DNA of 64,000 nt from Bradyrhizobium sp. ORS 285 (GCF_900176205.1 NZ_LT859959.1:7429001-7493000); one strand, 5' to 3'. Counted from the stretch's first letter, positions 47,832 through 58,763 are shown. Notes: generated by a model from the letters alone, not told the origin. Numbers and translations are program-made.

Positions 47832-50450
47832 ATGACATCCGAACGCTACAACGCCCGTGAAGCCGAGCCGCGCTGGCAGCGCCAGTGGGACGAGAAGGCG
47901 ATCTTCGCCACCAAGAACGACGATCCGCGTCCGAAATACTACGTACTCGAGATGTTTCCCTATCCGTCGGGACGCATCCATATCGGCCATGTCCGTAATT
48001 ATACGCTCGGCGACGTGTTGGCGCGGTTCATGCGTGCCAAGGGCTTCAACGTGCTGCACCCGATGGGCTGGGATGCGTTCGGCCTGCCGGCGGAGAACGC
48101 CGCGATCGAGCGCAAGGTCGCGCCGAAGGCATGGACCTACGACAACATCGCGGCAATGAAGAAGCAGCTGCGCTCGATCGGCCTGTCGCTCGACTGGGCC
48201 CGCGAGTTCGCGACCTGCGACCCGTCCTACTACAAGCACCAGCAGAAGATGTTCCTCGACTTCATGCAAGCCGGGCTGGTGGAGCGCGAGAAGCGCAAGG
48301 TGAACTGGGATCCGGTCGACATGACGGTGCTCGCCAACGAGCAGGTGATCGACGGCCGCGGCTGGCGCTCCGGTGCGGTAGTCGAACAGCGTGAGATGAA
48401 CCAATGGGTGTTCAAGATCACGAAGTACTCGCAGGAGCTGCTGGACGCGCTGGACGGGTTGGACCGCTGGCCCGACAAGGTGCGGCTGATGCAGCGGAAC
48501 TGGATCGGCCGCTCCGAAGGCCTGCTGATCCGCTTTGCGCTGGATCCCAAGACAACGCCGGCCGGCGAGAGCGAGCTGAAGATTTTCACGACGCGCCCCG
48601 ACACGCTGTTCGGCGCCAAGTTCATGGCGATCTCGGCCGACCATCCGCTGGCCCAGGCTGCCGCCGCCAAGAACCCGGAGCTCGCCGCGTTCATCGCCGA
48701 GATCAAGCGCATCGGCACCGCGCAGGAGGCGATCGACACCGCCGAGAAGCAGGGTTTCGATACCGGCATCCGCGCCGTGCACCCGTTCGACCCGAGCTGG
48801 ACGTTGCCAGTCTACGTCGCGAACTTCGTGCTGATGGAATACGGCACCGGCGCCATCTTCGGCTGCCCGGCGCATGACCAGCGCGACCTCGACTTCGTCA
48901 ACAAATACGGTCTCGGCAACACGCCGGTGGTCTGCCCCGAAGGTCAGGACCCCGCGAGCTTCGTCATTACCGACACCGCGTTCGACGGCGACGGCCGGCT
49001 GATCAATTCGCGCTTTCTCGACGGCATGACGATCGCGCAGGCCAAGGACGAGGTGGCCAAGCGTCTGGAAACCGAGCAACGCGGCGGCGCTGCCGTCGGC
49101 GAGCGCCAGGTCAATTTCCGCCTGCGCGACTGGGGCATCTCGCGCCAGCGCTATTGGGGCTGCCCGATCCCGATCATTCACTGTCCGACCTGCGATATCG
49201 TGCCGGCGCAGGAGCTGCCGGTCGTGCTGCCGGACGACGTCACCTTCGATAAGCCAGGCAACGCGCTGGATCATCATCCGACCTGGAAGCACGTCACCTG
49301 TCCGAAGTGCGGGGGCAAGGCGACGCGCGAAACCGATACCATGGACACCTTCGTGGATTCGTCCTGGTACTTCGCGCGCTTCACCGATCCGTGGAACGAG
49401 ACCGCGCCGACGACGCCTTCGGTGGCCAACCGGATGATGCCGGTCGACCAGTATATCGGCGGCGTCGAGCACGCGATCCTGCATCTGCTCTACAGCCGCT
49501 TCTTCACCCGCGCCATGAAGGCGACCGGCCACGTCGCCATGGACGAGCCGTTCGCCGGCATGTTCACGCAGGGCATGGTGGTGCACGAGACCTATCAGAA
49601 GGCCGACGGTACCTACGTCAATCCGGCCGAGGTCAAGATCGAGGTCGGCGGCAATGGCCGCCGCGCCGTGCTGACCGCGACCGGCGAGGACATCACGATC
49701 GGCCCGATCGAGAAGATGTCGAAGTCGAAGAAGAACACCGTCGACCCCGACGACATCATCGAGAGCTACGGCGCCGACGTCGCGCGCTGGTTCATGCTGT
49801 CGGACTCGCCGCCGGATCGCGACGTGATCTGGAGCGACGAGCGCGTCCAGGGCGCGGCCCGTTTCGTCCAGCGCCTGTGGCGGCTGGTGAACGAATCGGT
49901 CACGGCCTCGGCCGAGGCCCCCTCTTCCCGTCCGGCCAGCTTTGGTCCGGACGCGCTGGCGCTGCGCAAGGCCGCGCATGGCGCGCTCGACAAGGTGACC
50001 GGCGGCATCGAGCGGCTGCACTTCAACGTCTGCCTGGCGCATATCCGCGAATTCGCCAATGCGCTGGCCGACGTGCTGGCGAAGTCGGCCAAGCCGGCCC
50101 CAGACCTTGCCTGGGCGATTCGGGAGGCTGCGGGGATCCTGGTCCAGCTGTTCTCGCCGATGATGCCGCATCTGGCCGAGGAATGCTGGCAGGTGCTGGG
50201 TCACTCCGGCCTGATCTCCGAGGCGTCCTGGCCGCAAATCGAACGAGATTTGCTGGTTGAGGACAGCATGACCCTGGTCGTGCAGGTCAACGGCAAGAAG
50301 CGCGGAGAAGTCACAGTCGCCAGCAACGCGCAGAATCCGGAAATTGAGTCTGCCGTTTTGGCCCTCGATGCAGTAAAACTGGCGCTGGACGGCAAGCCCG
50401 TCCGCAAGGTGATCATTGTTCCCAAGAGGATCGTGAATGTCGTCGGCTAG
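47832..50450 (+). CDS. leuS: leucyl-tRNA synthetase
   Basis: An 872-residue class Ia synthetase. HIGH (50-53) in [16 protein letters not shown] and KMSKS (628-632) are intact; the CP1 editing domain lies between, with [11 protein letters not shown]-terminal domain (about 790-872) follows. The ATG at 47,832 is preferred to an in-frame one 39 bases upstream. It starts the leuS-lptE-holA operon and is divergent from the GGDEF gene across 252 bases. Confidence 0.98.
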   Translation: MTSERYNAREAEPRWQRQWDEKAIFATKNDDPRPKYYVLEMFPYPSGRIHIGHVRNYTLGDVLARFMRAKGFNVLHPMGWDAFGLPAENAAIERKVAPKAWTYDNIAAMKKQLRSIGLSLDWAREFATCDPSYYKHQQKMFLDFMQAGLVEREKRKVNWDPVDMTVLANEQVIDGRGWRSGAVVEQREMNQWVFKITKYSQELLDALDGLDRWPDKVRLMQRNWIGRSEGLLIRFALDPKTTPAGESELKIFTTRPDTLFGAKFMAISADHPLAQAAAAKNPELAAFIAEIKRIGTAQEAIDTAEKQGFDTGIRAVHPFDPSWTLPVYVANFVLMEYGTGAIFGCPAHDQRDLDFVNKYGLGNTPVVCPEGQDPASFVITDTAFDGDGRLINSRFLDGMTIAQAKDEVAKRLETEQRGGAAVGERQVNFRLRDWGISRQRYWGCPIPIIHCPTCDIVPAQELPVVLPDDVTFDKPGNALDHHPTWKHVTCPKCGGKATRETDTMDTFVDSSWYFARFTDPWNETAPTTPSVANRMMPVDQYIGGVEHAILHLLYSRFFTRAMKATGHVAMDEPFAGMFTQGMVVHETYQKADGTYVNPAEVKIEVGGNGRRAVLTATGEDITIGPIEKMSKSKKNTVDPDDIIESYGADVARWFMLSDSPPDRDVIWSDERVQGAARFVQRLWRLVNESVTASAEAPSSRPASFGPDALALRKAAHGALDKVTGGIERLHFNVCLAHIREFANALADVLAKSAKPAPDLAWAIREAAGILVQLFSPMMPHLAEECWQVLGHSGLISEASWPQIERDLLVEDSMTLVVQVNGKKRGEVTVASNAQNPEIESAVLALDAVKLALDGKPVRKVIIVPKRIVNVVG

Positions 50451-50988
50451 GTTTCGGATCGCTGCACGGCTGGTTGCCGTGGCCGCGTTGGCTGGGCTGA
50501 CGGCTGGCTGCTTCCAGCCGATGTATGCCGAGCATGCCGACGGCACGCCGGCGCTGCGCGACAAGCTCATGGGCATCGAGCTGCCGCCGGTCGACAAGCC
50601 GAACGCCTCGCCCGAGGCACGCCTCGGCGTCGCCATCCGCAACTCGCTCGCCTTCAAGCTCTACGGCACCGCGACCGGGACGGCACCGACCCACAAGCTG
50701 GTGCTCAAGTTCCAGACCAGCCGGTCGTCGCTGATCGTGTCGCAGACCACCGGCCTGCCGACCACCGAGAATGTCGGCATCGACGTGCAGTACAATCTGG
50801 TCGAGCTGGCCACCAACAAATCGGTGATGACCGGCACGACCTTCGCTCGCACGTCCTACGACATTCCCGGCTCCTACCAGCGCTTCGCCCGGCAGCGCGC
50901 GTTCAACGATGCCGAGGACCGCGCCTCCGAGGAGGTGGCGGAGAAGATCAAGACGCGGCTCGCGGCCTATTTCACCGCGGGCACCTGA
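50437..50988 (+). CDS. lptE: LPS-assembly lipoprotein LptE
   Basis: A 183-residue lipoprotein. The signal peptide ends in a lipobox LTAGC with Cys25. It plugs the LptD beta-barrel at the outer membrane. LptE sequences are weakly conserved, and the identification rests on the lipobox, length and position between leuS and holA, a widely kept order. It overlaps leuS by 14 bases. Confidence 0.9.
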   Translation: MSSARFRIAARLVAVAALAGLTAGCFQPMYAEHADGTPALRDKLMGIELPPVDKPNASPEARLGVAIRNSLAFKLYGTATGTAPTHKLVLKFQTSRSSLIVSQTTGLPTTENVGIDVQYNLVELATNKSVMTGTTFARTSYDIPGSYQRFARQRAFNDAEDRASEEVAEKIKTRLAAYFTAGT

Positions 50989-51006
50989 CGCACGGCTGAC
51001 ACCGCC

Positions 51007-52035
51007 GTGGTCGCGCTGCGCGGACGAGACATCGACGCCTTCCTTGCTAAGCCGGACGCCGCCCGTCCGCTGATCCTGCTGTACGGGCCGGATGCTGGCC
51101 TCGTCCGCGAACGCGCCGAGGCGCTGATCGCCTCCGCCGTCGACAATCCCGACGATCCGTTTTCCGTGGTCCGGCTCGATGGCGATGAGCTCGCGGCCGA
51201 ACCGTCACGGCTGGTCGACGAGGCGATGACCGTGCCGCTGTTCGGCGGCCGCCGCGCGATCCGCGTCCGCGCCGGCTCGCGGACCTTTGCCAGCGGCGTC
51301 GAGACGCTCACCCAGATGAGCGTGCGCGACTGCCGCATCGTCATCGAGGCCGGAGACATCCGGCCGGATTCGCCGTTGCGCAAGATTTGCGAGAAGGCGG
51401 CGAGCGCGGTTGCGATCGCCTGCTACCCGGACACCGAGCGCGACCTGGCTAAGCTAATCGACGACGAACTCCGCATCGCGAGCTTGCGCATCTCGCAGGA
51501 CGCGCGTGCCTATCTGATGGCGCTGCTCGGCGGCGACCGGCAGGCGTCACGCAACGAAGTGCGCAAGCTGACGCTGTTTGCGCATGGCGAGGGCGAGGTG
51601 ACGCTCGACCATGTCATGGCCGTGGTCGCCGACGCCTCGGAGATGAAGCTCGACCCGATCGTCGACGGCGCCTTCGGCGGCAAGCCTGATGTGGTCGAGA
51701 CCGAGTTCGGCAAGGCGATGATCGCCGGCACCTATCCGGGCGTGATCATCTCGGCCGCGCAGCGGCATGCGGCATGGCTGCACAAATCGGCGCTCGCCGT
51801 CGCCTCGGGCACACCGATTTCGAGCATTCTCGAAGGCGGTTTCCCGCGGCTGCACTTCTCGCGCAAGCCAAGCGCAGAAACGGCGCTGCGCAACTTCTCC
51901 CCTGCCCGCTTGCTGCCGATCATCGATCAGCTCGCGACGGCAGCGCTGGATATGCGAAAGCAGCCGGGACTGGCGGCTGCGATCGCGCAGCGGACGCTGC
52001 TGTCGATCGCAGTGGCCGCACGGCGGAAGGGATGA
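51007..52035 (+). CDS. holA: DNA polymerase III subunit delta
   Basis: A 342-residue clamp-loader subunit that opens the beta clamp. The N-terminal LILLYGPDAGLVRERAE, the GGRRAIRVR segment, and the C-terminal helical collar are the family pattern. It starts with GTG at 51,007, 18 bases after lptE, as the last gene of the operon. Confidence 0.93.
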   Translation: MVALRGRDIDAFLAKPDAARPLILLYGPDAGLVRERAEALIASAVDNPDDPFSVVRLDGDELAAEPSRLVDEAMTVPLFGGRRAIRVRAGSRTFASGVETLTQMSVRDCRIVIEAGDIRPDSPLRKICEKAASAVAIACYPDTERDLAKLIDDELRIASLRISQDARAYLMALLGGDRQASRNEVRKLTLFAHGEGEVTLDHVMAVVADASEMKLDPIVDGAFGGKPDVVETEFGKAMIAGTYPGVIISAAQRHAAWLHKSALAVASGTPISSILEGGFPRLHFSRKPSAETALRNFSPARLLPIIDQLATAALDMRKQPGLAAAIAQRTLLSIAVAARRKG

Positions 52036-52193
52036 TGGGTCAGAATGGGGCTCAGGCGGCAGCGGTGTCGAAGACATCGGCTCGTTGACGCGCGACGTCG
52101 AATACGTAGTCCCAGTGAGCCCGAGACGCCTCCCCAATCGCCGCCGTAATTCCTGGCCAAGATACCGCCCCAACTTGGCCACCGCTTTATCCG

Positions 52194-52269
52194 CGTCCTT
52201 GCGAGCGCAGCGAAGCAATCCAGAGTCCCGTCCACGCCCCTGGATTGCTTCGCTGCGCTCGTAAGGACG
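52194..52269. repeat. palindromic repeat, family A copy 3
   Basis: The same layout as copies 1 and 2. The fifth base of the left arm is C instead of A and the paired base on the right is G instead of T, keeping the pair. A G:T wobble occurs next to it. The 52,036-52,465 gap holds this, family B copy 2, and no gene. Confidence 0.85.
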
Positions 52270-52304
52270 GAGGAAAGAGCTGCAATTACTTTGGACTAAT
52301 AGCT

Positions 52305-52385
52305 CGTCATGCCCGGGCTTGACCCGGGCATCCATCCTCTGGGGGTTTCTGAAAGATGGATGGCCGGGTCGAGCCCGGCCATGAC
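52305..52385. repeat. palindromic repeat, family B copy 2
   Basis: The two local hairpins are in the opposite order to copy 1: the left is gcccgggcttgacccgggc and the right ggccgggtcgagcccggcc. Each stays self-complementary. Confidence 0.85.
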
Positions 52386-52465
52386 AAAGGTGAGAGCAGA
52401 ACGAACTAACAGGAGCCTCGGGGGAGGCAATCGCGGCGACGCAGTTAGCGGCTCCGAGTTCACAC

Positions 52466-53362
52466 CTAACCCTGCTCCAACCTGCGCATCACCTCGTCGA
52501 GCTGCTCGAGGCTGCGGTAGGTGATCTGCACGGTCCCGCCGGGATCGCGGTGGCTGATCGAGAGCGTGAGACCGAGCGCGTCACCGACGCGCTTCTCCAG
52601 CGCCAGCGTATCGGCGTCCTTCTTGTCCGGCGCTTCCCCGCCACCGCTGCTGCGCGGCTTCTGCGGCTTGCGCTCCGGGACGCCCTCCTCATGGGCGAGC
52701 GCTTCGGTCTGCCGGACGTTGAGGCCTTCGGCGATGATCTTCTTCGCGGCCGTCAGCGGATCCGGCAGGTTAATCAGCGCGCGCGCGTGGCCGGCCGAAA
52801 TCTCACCGGTGGCGATGAAGCCCTGCACCTCGGCCGGCAGCTTGGTCAACCGCATCATGTTGGCGACGTGGCTGCGGCTCTTGCCGACGATCTTGGCGAT
52901 CTCTTCCTGGTTGCGTTTGAACTCGTTGGCGAGCGCGTGATAGCCCTGCGCCTCCTCCATCGGGTTCAAGTCCTCGCGCTGCACATTCTCGATGATCGCG
53001 AGCTCCAGCGCGTCGCTGTCGCTGACATCGACCGGGACGATCGGCACCTCGTGCAGGCCGGCGGCCTGCGAGGCGCGCCAGCGGCGCTCGCCGGCGATGA
53101 TTTCGAAGCGGTCCTGCTGGCCCTTGATCGGGCGCACCACGATCGGCTGGATCACGCCGTGCTGCTTGATCGAAGCCGAGAGCTCGGCGAGCTCGCCGTC
53201 GGAAAACGTCTTGCGCGGGTTGCGCGGGTTCGGCTTGAGAAACTCGATCGGCACCTTGCGCTGATTGCGCGGCCGCTCCGGCGGCGCCCCCGCTTCGCGG
53301 CCGACGTCACCGATCAGACTTGCAAGACCCCGGCCCAGACGCGATCGCGACTCCTCAGCCAT
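52466..53362 (-). CDS. parB: chromosome-partitioning protein ParB
   Basis: A 298-residue CTPase/DNA-binding protein that loads on parS and slides. The N-terminal SRLGRGLASLIGD segment, PNPRNPRKTF, the CTP-binding GERRWRASQAAGL and ENVQREDLNPMEEA motifs, and the HTH with VGKSRSHVANMMRLTKLP and GHARALINL are all intact. The C-terminal dimerisation leucine-rich tail ends at QLDEVMRRLEQG. An AAAGGAG site precedes the ATG at 53,362. Matching parS sites lie 1.6-3.8 kb away. Confidence 0.97.
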   Translation of the reverse strand: MAEESRSRLGRGLASLIGDVGREAGAPPERPRNQRKVPIEFLKPNPRNPRKTFSDGELAELSASIKQHGVIQPIVVRPIKGQQDRFEIIAGERRWRASQAAGLHEVPIVPVDVSDSDALELAIIENVQREDLNPMEEAQGYHALANEFKRNQEEIAKIVGKSRSHVANMMRLTKLPAEVQGFIATGEISAGHARALINLPDPLTAAKKIIAEGLNVRQTEALAHEEGVPERKPQKPRSSGGGEAPDKKDADTLALEKRVGDALGLTLSISHRDPGGTVQITYRSLEQLDEVMRRLEQG

Positions 53363-53485
53363 CGCCTTCTCCTTTGGATTCACGTCACGCTCCGCTTCCG
53401 TGCTGCTGCCGAACCGCAGCGTCAGGGCAAAGAAAGGAGATGACGAATCCCGCTGCCGGAATTCGCCGTCATCCTCGATTGAGGT

Positions 53486-53508
53486 CCGGCTGACGAGACG
53501 TCAGCCGG
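53486..53508 (-). other. intercistronic hairpin between parA and parB
   Basis: The 10-bp arms ccggctgacg (53,486-53,495) and cgtcagccgg (53,499-53,508) pair perfectly around a 3-base loop. It starts about 15 bases past the parA stop. There is no T-tract, so it more likely protects or attenuates mRNA than terminates it. Confidence 0.6.
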
Positions 53509-53523
53509 CGCCATGACAACCAG

Positions 53524-54375
53524 TTAGTTGGCGCGCAGGTCGCGCTCGCGCTGGATGACCTCGGTCGCGAGCTTCAGATAGGCTTCGCTGCCGACACACT
53601 TCAGGTCATAGACCAGCACCGGCTTGCCGTAAGACGGCGCCTCCGAGATGCGGACGTTGCGCGGGATCATGGTGTTGTAGACCTTCGATCCCATGAACTG
53701 ACGGACGTCGGCGACGACCTGGTTGGACAGGTTGTTGCGCGAGTCGAACATGGTCAGCACGATGCCGTGGATCGAGAGGTTCGGGTTCAAGGTCGAGCGC
53801 ACCTGCTCCACGGTCTGCAAGAGTTGCGACAGACCTTCGAGCGCGAAGAACTCGCACTGCAGCGGCACCAGGATCGCGTCCGACGCGGCCATCGCATTGA
53901 CGGTCAGCAGGTTCAGCGACGGCGGGCAGTCGACCAGCACGTAGGTGTAGTCGTTCTCCGGCGACACATTGTTGTTGAGGCCGGCAATGGCATCGCGCAG
54001 ACGGAAGGCACGGTTGGCGCTGTTGCCGAGTTCGAGCTCCAGGCCGGACAAGTCCATCGTCGAGGAAGCGATGTGTAGCCGCGGCACGGCGGTCGCGACG
54101 ACCGCGTCGCGCAGCGAAGCCTCGCCGATCAGCACGTCATAGGTCGAGCAGTTGCGGCTGCCACGGTCGATGCCGAGACCCGTCGAGGCGTTGCCCTGCG
54201 GATCGAGATCGACGATCAGCACGCGCTCGCCGATGGCGGCCAGCGCGGTGCCGAGGTTGATCGCGGTGGTGGTCTTGCCGACCCCGCCCTTCTGGTTGGC
54301 GAGCGCCAGGATGCGCGGATGCCCGTCCGGGTGAGGGGCTCTATCTTCTTGATAAATCTGATCAATTACGGACAT
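53524..54375 (-). CDS. parA: chromosome-partitioning ATPase ParA
   Basis: A 283-residue deviant Walker ATPase. Walker A is NQKGGVGKTTT (27-37), Walker A' is IVDLDPQGNASTG, and Walker B is YVLVDCPPSLN. It forms dynamic gradients that move ParB-parS complexes. The ATG at 54,375 (MSVIDQIYQ) is preferred. It is 32 bases downstream of rsmG. Confidence 0.98.
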   Translation of the reverse strand: MSVIDQIYQEDRAPHPDGHPRILALANQKGGVGKTTTAINLGTALAAIGERVLIVDLDPQGNASTGLGIDRGSRNCSTYDVLIGEASLRDAVVATAVPRLHIASSTMDLSGLELELGNSANRAFRLRDAIAGLNNNVSPENDYTYVLVDCPPSLNLLTVNAMAASDAILVPLQCEFFALEGLSQLLQTVEQVRSTLNPNLSIHGIVLTMFDSRNNLSNQVVADVRQFMGSKVYNTMIPRNVRISEAPSYGKPVLVYDLKCVGSEAYLKLATEVIQRERDLRAN

Positions 54376-54407
54376 GCGCGATCGCCATGGTTGTTTGCTG
54401 CGGGAGT

Positions 54408-55046
54408 TCAGCCTTGCCGCTCGATGCAATCGATTGCGACGATCCAGCCCTGCCCGCCCGTCCGGCTGGAATGAAGTTTCGGCTCAATTTTCCAATACTT
54501 AGTAGATTCGGTCAATTCCGCTTCTACATCTTGACCCTTGAGAAACAGCGCTTTCGCGCCTTTTTTCACCAAGGGCTCCGCAAAGCCGATGAGTTGGTGT
54601 AGCGGAGCCAGCGCGCGTGCGGTCACGCAATCGACTCGCCCGCTCCACTTCTCCACGATATCCCCGATCTCTGACAAATGCACGATCCCCGGTGAGCCGG
54701 TGACGCGAATTGCTTCGCGCAGGAACGCCGCCTTCTTGGCGATACGCTCGACCAGATGAACCTGGGCACCGGGCCGCTCGGCCAAAGCGCAAGCCAGCAC
54801 GACGCCGGGGAAGCCACCGCCGCTGCCGAGATCGACCCATATCTTGGCCTCGGGCGCGAGATCGAGGAGCTGCAGCGAATCCGAAATGTGCCGCGTCCAG
54901 AGATGCGGCAAGGTGGATGGCGCGACCAGATTGGTCTTGGCCTGCCACTCCAGCAACAGGGCGATGTAGCGGTCGAGGCGCCGCTCCGTTTCACGTGAAA
55001 CGGGGGTCAGCGCGAGCGCATCGGCCTTGTCGGTTTCGAGGTTCAT
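54408..55046 (-). CDS. rsmG: 16S rRNA (guanine527-N7)-methyltransferase
   Basis: A 212-residue methyltransferase with the SAM site WVDLGSGGGFPGVVLA and segments WTRHISDSLQLL and RVDCVTARALAPL. Its codons for PVSRETE (54,987-55,002) contain a parS-like palindrome, so the DNA is doubly constrained there. The ATG at 55,046 is the most plausible start. It is between mnmG and parA. Confidence 0.95.
   Translation of the reverse strand: MNLETDKADALALTPVSRETERRLDRYIALLLEWQAKTNLVAPSTLPHLWTRHISDSLQLLDLAPEAKIWVDLGSGGGFPGVVLACALAERPGAQVHLVERIAKKAAFLREAIRVTGSPGIVHLSEIGDIVEKWSGRVDCVTARALAPLHQLIGFAEPLVKKGAKALFLKGQDVEAELTESTKYWKIEPKLHSSRTGGQGWIVAIDCIERQG
54987..55002. other. parS-like site inside rsmG
   Basis: CGTTTCACGTGAAACG. 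The 14-bp core is perfect; the outer pair is C/G instead of T/A. It is within rsmG codons. Confidence 0.75.
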
Positions 55047-55068
55047 AGACGTCAGGGCGGGCGGTGAT

Positions 55069-55084
55069 CGTTTCACGTGAAACG
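55069..55084. other. parS-like site between rsmG and mnmG
   Basis: CGTTTCACGTGAAACG, the same variant as the site in rsmG, in the 41-base gap upstream of the rsmG ATG, just past the mnmG stop. Confidence 0.8.
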
Positions 55085-55087
55085 CCC

Positions 55088-56965
55088 TCAACCCATGGCC
55101 TTGTTGCGCCGAGCCTCGCGACGCAGATACGCCGCCAGAATTCCGAGCGCCGCCGGCGTCATTCCATCGATGCGACCCGCCTGCCCGATGGTCCATGGCT
55201 TAGCCGCGGTCAGCTTCGCCCTTGCCTCATTGGAGAGACCAGGAACAGCTGCGTAATCGATATCGCCGAGCACCAAGCCTTCGTCGCGCCGGAAGGCATC
55301 GACATCCTCACTCTGGCGGCGGACATAGACGTCGTACTTGGCGTCGATCTCGAGATGCGTAGCGATCGCCGGATCGATCGAGCCGAGCTCGGGCCAGATC
55401 GCCCTCACCTCCGCGAAGCCGATGTCGGGATAGGCCATCAACTCGAAAGCCGATCGACGCTGGCCGTCACGGTTGAGCGTCAGCCCATGCTTGGCCGCCT
55501 CATTGGGGGTAATCGTCAGCGACTTCGCCACAGCGCGGGCCGCTTCCAGCGCCTCGATCTTGGCACGGTGGAATTCAGCCCGCTCGGCGCCGACGCAGCC
55601 AAGCGCGATACCTTTGTCGGTCAGCCGCTGATCGGCATTGTCGGCCCGCAGCGTCAGCCGATATTCGGCGCGCGACGTGAACATACGATACGGCTCGGTG
55701 ATTCCCCGCGTGACCAGGTCGTCGATCATCACGCCGAGATAACCGTCAGCCCGATCGAACACGATCGCCTCGCCGTCACCCGCCACCAGCGCTGCGTTGA
55801 GGCCAGCCACCAGGCCCTGTGCCGCCGCCTCTTCATATCCGGTGGTGCCGTTGATCTGGCCGGCCAGGAAGAGACCCTTCATCCGCTTGGTCTGCAGGGT
55901 CGGCTCCAGCTCGCGCGGATCGACGTGATCATACTCGATCGCGTAGCCCGGCCGGATCATCCGGACCCGCTCCAATCCCGGAATGGTCGGCAGCAGCGCG
56001 AGCTGAACCTCCTCCGGCAGCGAGGTCGAGATACCATTGGGGTAGACGGTGATGTCGTCGAGCCCTTCCGGCTCCAAGAAGATCTGGTGGCCGTCGCGAT
56101 CGCCGAAGCGGACGATCTTGTCCTCGACCGACGGGCAATAGCGCGGACCGGTCGACTTGATCTGCCCGGAGTACATCGGCGAGCGATGCACGTTGGCGCG
56201 GATCACGTCGTGGGTCGCGGTCGTTGTACGGGTGATACCGCACTGGATCTGCGGCGTGGTGATCTTCTCGGTCAGGACGGAGAACGGCTCGGGCGGATCA
56301 TCGCCGGGCTGCATCTCGACTCCGGCCCAGTCGATCGTGCTCCCATCCAGACGCGGCGGCGTGCCGGTCTTCAGGCGACCGAGCTTGAATCCAATCGCCT
56401 CCAGCGACCCGGAGAGCCCAAGCGCCGGTGCCTCGCCGACGCGACCGGCGGGCCAAGTCTTCTCGCCGAGATGGATCAGACCGCGGAGGAAGGTGCCCGT
56501 GGTGATGACCACGGCACCACAGACCAGCGTCCGGCCATCCGCCAGCTTGAGCCCGACAACACGGCCATGGGAGACGACGAGTTCGTCCGCCTCACCTTCA
56601 ATCACGGAGAGATTGGCGGTCTCGCGGACCGCAGCCTGCATCGCGGCGGCGTAAAGCTTCCGGTCAGCCTGGGCCCGCGGACCGCGGACAGCCGGCCCCT
56701 TCCGCCGGTTCAGAACCCGAAATTGAATGCCTCCGGCATCGGCGACGCGGCCCATCAGACCATCGAAGGCATCGACCTCGCGCACCAGATGGCCCTTCCC
56801 CAACCCACCGATCGCGGGATTGCAGGACATAGCGCCGATGGTTGCGAACTGATGGGTGACAAGGGCAGTGTGGGCACCCAGCCGCGCTGAGGCAGCTGCG
56901 GCTTCACAGCCGGCGTGGCCGCCACCGATGACGATGACGTCGTAGGATGTCAGATGCTCGCTCAT
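55088..56965 (-). CDS. mnmG: tRNA uridine-5-carboxymethylaminomethyl modification enzyme MnmG
   Basis: A 625-residue FAD protein, the partner of MnmE in wobble uridine modification. The dinucleotide-binding motif [21 protein letters not shown] opens it; [16 protein letters not shown], the catalytic-Cys region and [29 protein letters not shown] are conserved. The ATG at 56,965 is preferred. The upstream 218-base gap to mnmE holds four parS sites. Confidence 0.98.
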   Translation of the reverse strand: MSEHLTSYDVIVIGGGHAGCEAAAASARLGAHTALVTHQFATIGAMSCNPAIGGLGKGHLVREVDAFDGLMGRVADAGGIQFRVLNRRKGPAVRGPRAQADRKLYAAAMQAAVRETANLSVIEGEADELVVSHGRVVGLKLADGRTLVCGAVVITTGTFLRGLIHLGEKTWPAGRVGEAPALGLSGSLEAIGFKLGRLKTGTPPRLDGSTIDWAGVEMQPGDDPPEPFSVLTEKITTPQIQCGITRTTTATHDVIRANVHRSPMYSGQIKSTGPRYCPSVEDKIVRFGDRDGHQIFLEPEGLDDITVYPNGISTSLPEEVQLALLPTIPGLERVRMIRPGYAIEYDHVDPRELEPTLQTKRMKGLFLAGQINGTTGYEEAAAQGLVAGLNAALVAGDGEAIVFDRADGYLGVMIDDLVTRGITEPYRMFTSRAEYRLTLRADNADQRLTDKGIALGCVGAERAEFHRAKIEALEAARAVAKSLTITPNEAAKHGLTLNRDGQRRSAFELMAYPDIGFAEVRAIWPELGSIDPAIATHLEIDAKYDVYVRRQSEDVDAFRRDEGLVLGDIDYAAVPGLSNEARAKLTAAKPWTIGQAGRIDGMTPAALGILAAYLRREARRNKAMG

Positions 56966-57003
56966 AGCGGGATATCTAGCGCTTGGGGCCAACGCTCGGA
57001 AGA

Positions 57004-57019
57004 TGTTTCACGTGAAACA
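57004..57019. other. parS site 1 of intergenic cluster
   Basis: TGTTTCACGTGAAACA, an exact match to the ParB consensus. With flanking A and T it forms an 18-bp palindrome. Confidence 0.92.
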
Positions 57020-57040
57020 TGAGACCGCATCAGGTGTCGG

Positions 57041-57056
57041 TGTTTCACGTGAAACA
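57041..57056. other. parS site 2 of intergenic cluster
   Basis: TGTTTCACGTGAAACA, exact match, 37 bases from site 1. Confidence 0.92.
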
Positions 57057-57074
57057 GCTTAGGCGGCCAATACC

Positions 57075-57090
57075 TGTTTCACGTGAAACA
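57075..57090. other. parS site 3 of intergenic cluster
   Basis: TGTTTCACGTGAAACA, exact match, 34 bases from site 2. Confidence 0.92.
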
Positions 57091-57110
57091 ACGGAACCGA
57101 CACCGTCCCT

Positions 57111-57126
57111 TGTTTCACGTGAAACG
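57111..57126. other. parS site 4 of intergenic cluster
   Basis: TGTTTCACGTGAAACG; only the last base departs from consensus. 36 bases from site 3. Confidence 0.88.
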
Positions 57127-57183
57127 ATTTAGGATCCGTTAACCAGATCATCTTTCATTAATCATAAGGCAGGCGCTGGGGGC

Positions 57184-58518
57184 CTATTTCCCGATACAGA
57201 ACTCCCGGAAGATCACATCGAGCAAATCCTCCACGTCGACCCGGCCCAGGAGGCGCCCCAGCTCCAAGGCTGCGATCCTCAACTCCTCAGCGACAAGCTC
57301 CTCACCCAAACCGACCGCACCCAGACTCCGGCGGAGAGCATCAGCCGCCTCCTTGAGAGACTGCCTTTGGCGCTCTCGCGTGATGAAGCTGCTCTCAGTG
57401 GAGCCGAAGAAGCCGCGCGCGAAACCGACCATAGCGTCCAGGAGAGCTGCCATGCCCGTCCCGCTCTGGGCCGAGATGGCAAACGACCGGCCTCCGGGGG
57501 ACCCAGAGGTGATCTCTGGTTCCGCACCGCCGAGGTCAATCTTGTTGCGGACGAGCCAGACCGGCACGTCGCCTGCCCGCTCCGTCTCCGCTTGATCATT
57601 CTCCGTCAGCCAGAGCACGAGGTCCGCCTGGCCGGCCCGATCCCGAGCACGCCGAACCCCCTCCTGCTCGACAGGATCCTCCGTCTCCCTGATCCCGGCG
57701 GTATCGATCACGGTCACCGGATAGCCGTCGAGATCGAGCTGAACTTCGATGAGGTCGCGGGTCGTGCCGGCATGTGGCGAGACGATTGCCACCTCGCGCC
57801 GCGCCAGCTGGTTCATCAGCGTCGACTTGCCCGCATTCGGCGGCCCGGCGATGACGACGGTCAGACCGTCACGCAGACGCTCGGCCCGTCCCTCAGCCGA
57901 CAAGACGGCCTCAATCTCAACCAGGAGCTGCTCGACCCGGGACAACGCCGGCGCCATGAGCTCCGCCGGCACGTCGCCTTCATCGGAGAAGTCGATCCCC
58001 GCCTCGATCAGGGCTGAGGCTTCGATGATCTGCTCGCGCCAGCGGCGCGCCTTGTCGCCAAGCAGCCCGTTGAGCTGCCGTAGCGCTTGCCGCCGTTGAC
58101 GATCCGTATCGGCGTGGATGAGATCGTCGAGGCCCTCGGCCTCGGTCAGATCGATCTTGCCGTTCTCGAACGCCCGCCGGGTGAACTCGCCGGGCTCGGC
58201 CGGACGCAATCCCGGCGTCGCCGACAACACCGCGAACAGGGTCGCGATCACCGCGCGGCTGCCATGGACCTGAAGCTCGGCGACGTCCTCGCCGGTGGCA
58301 CTGGCCGGTCCAGGAAACCAGAGCACGACCGCATCATCGATTGGCTCGCCGCTGGCATCGCGCAGCAGCGCCCGGCTCGCCATGCGCGACGCCGGCATCT
58401 TTCCCGCCAACATCTGAAGAGCTGGGCCGGCATGCGCACCAGAGAGACGCAGGATTGCGATCGCGCTCGGCAGCCGCCCCGAGGACAGCGCGAAGATGGT
58501 CTGGTCGTGAGGATGCAT
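57184..58518 (-). CDS. mnmE: tRNA modification GTPase MnmE (TrmE)
   Basis: A 444-residue GTPase. The N-terminal tetrahydrofolate-binding domain begins [22 protein letters not shown]; the G-domain has [18 protein letters not shown], a [13 protein letters not shown] switch II and NKID; the protein ends in the catalytic FCIGK. The ATG at 58,518 is preferred; the in-frame extension upstream comes from repeat-rich DNA. It acts with MnmG. Confidence 0.97.
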   Translation of the reverse strand: MHPHDQTIFALSSGRLPSAIAILRLSGAHAGPALQMLAGKMPASRMASRALLRDASGEPIDDAVVLWFPGPASATGEDVAELQVHGSRAVIATLFAVLSATPGLRPAEPGEFTRRAFENGKIDLTEAEGLDDLIHADTDRQRRQALRQLNGLLGDKARRWREQIIEASALIEAGIDFSDEGDVPAELMAPALSRVEQLLVEIEAVLSAEGRAERLRDGLTVVIAGPPNAGKSTLMNQLARREVAIVSPHAGTTRDLIEVQLDLDGYPVTVIDTAGIRETEDPVEQEGVRRARDRAGQADLVLWLTENDQAETERAGDVPVWLVRNKIDLGGAEPEITSGSPGGRSFAISAQSGTGMAALLDAMVGFARGFFGSTESSFITRERQRQSLKEAADALRRSLGAVGLGEELVAEELRIAALELGRLLGRVDVEDLLDVIFREFCIGK

Positions 58519-58763
58519 GATTTTCAATTGGGCTCGGCGGCCCAGAAAGACAATCAGTTTGCGCCGGCATGCTTTACGCGGGATGGCGAGCGCTCGGCGA
58601 CGGAGCTCGAGCATGATGCGATGACATCGAGCAAAGCCTAGACCCATCGCAACCATGCTTGCGACCAAGACGAAGGGCGCCGCGAATTTCAGTCCTACCG
58701 TTCCCCTCCAGGCAGGGCTATCGCATTTGACGATCGGAGTGGCGCGCTCGCCTTCCTCCACGT

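Noticed and set aside
47715..50657. A 980-codon minus-strand open frame
   Set aside because: It is antisense to leuS and lptE, which have intact motifs. High GC content makes long antisense frames common here.
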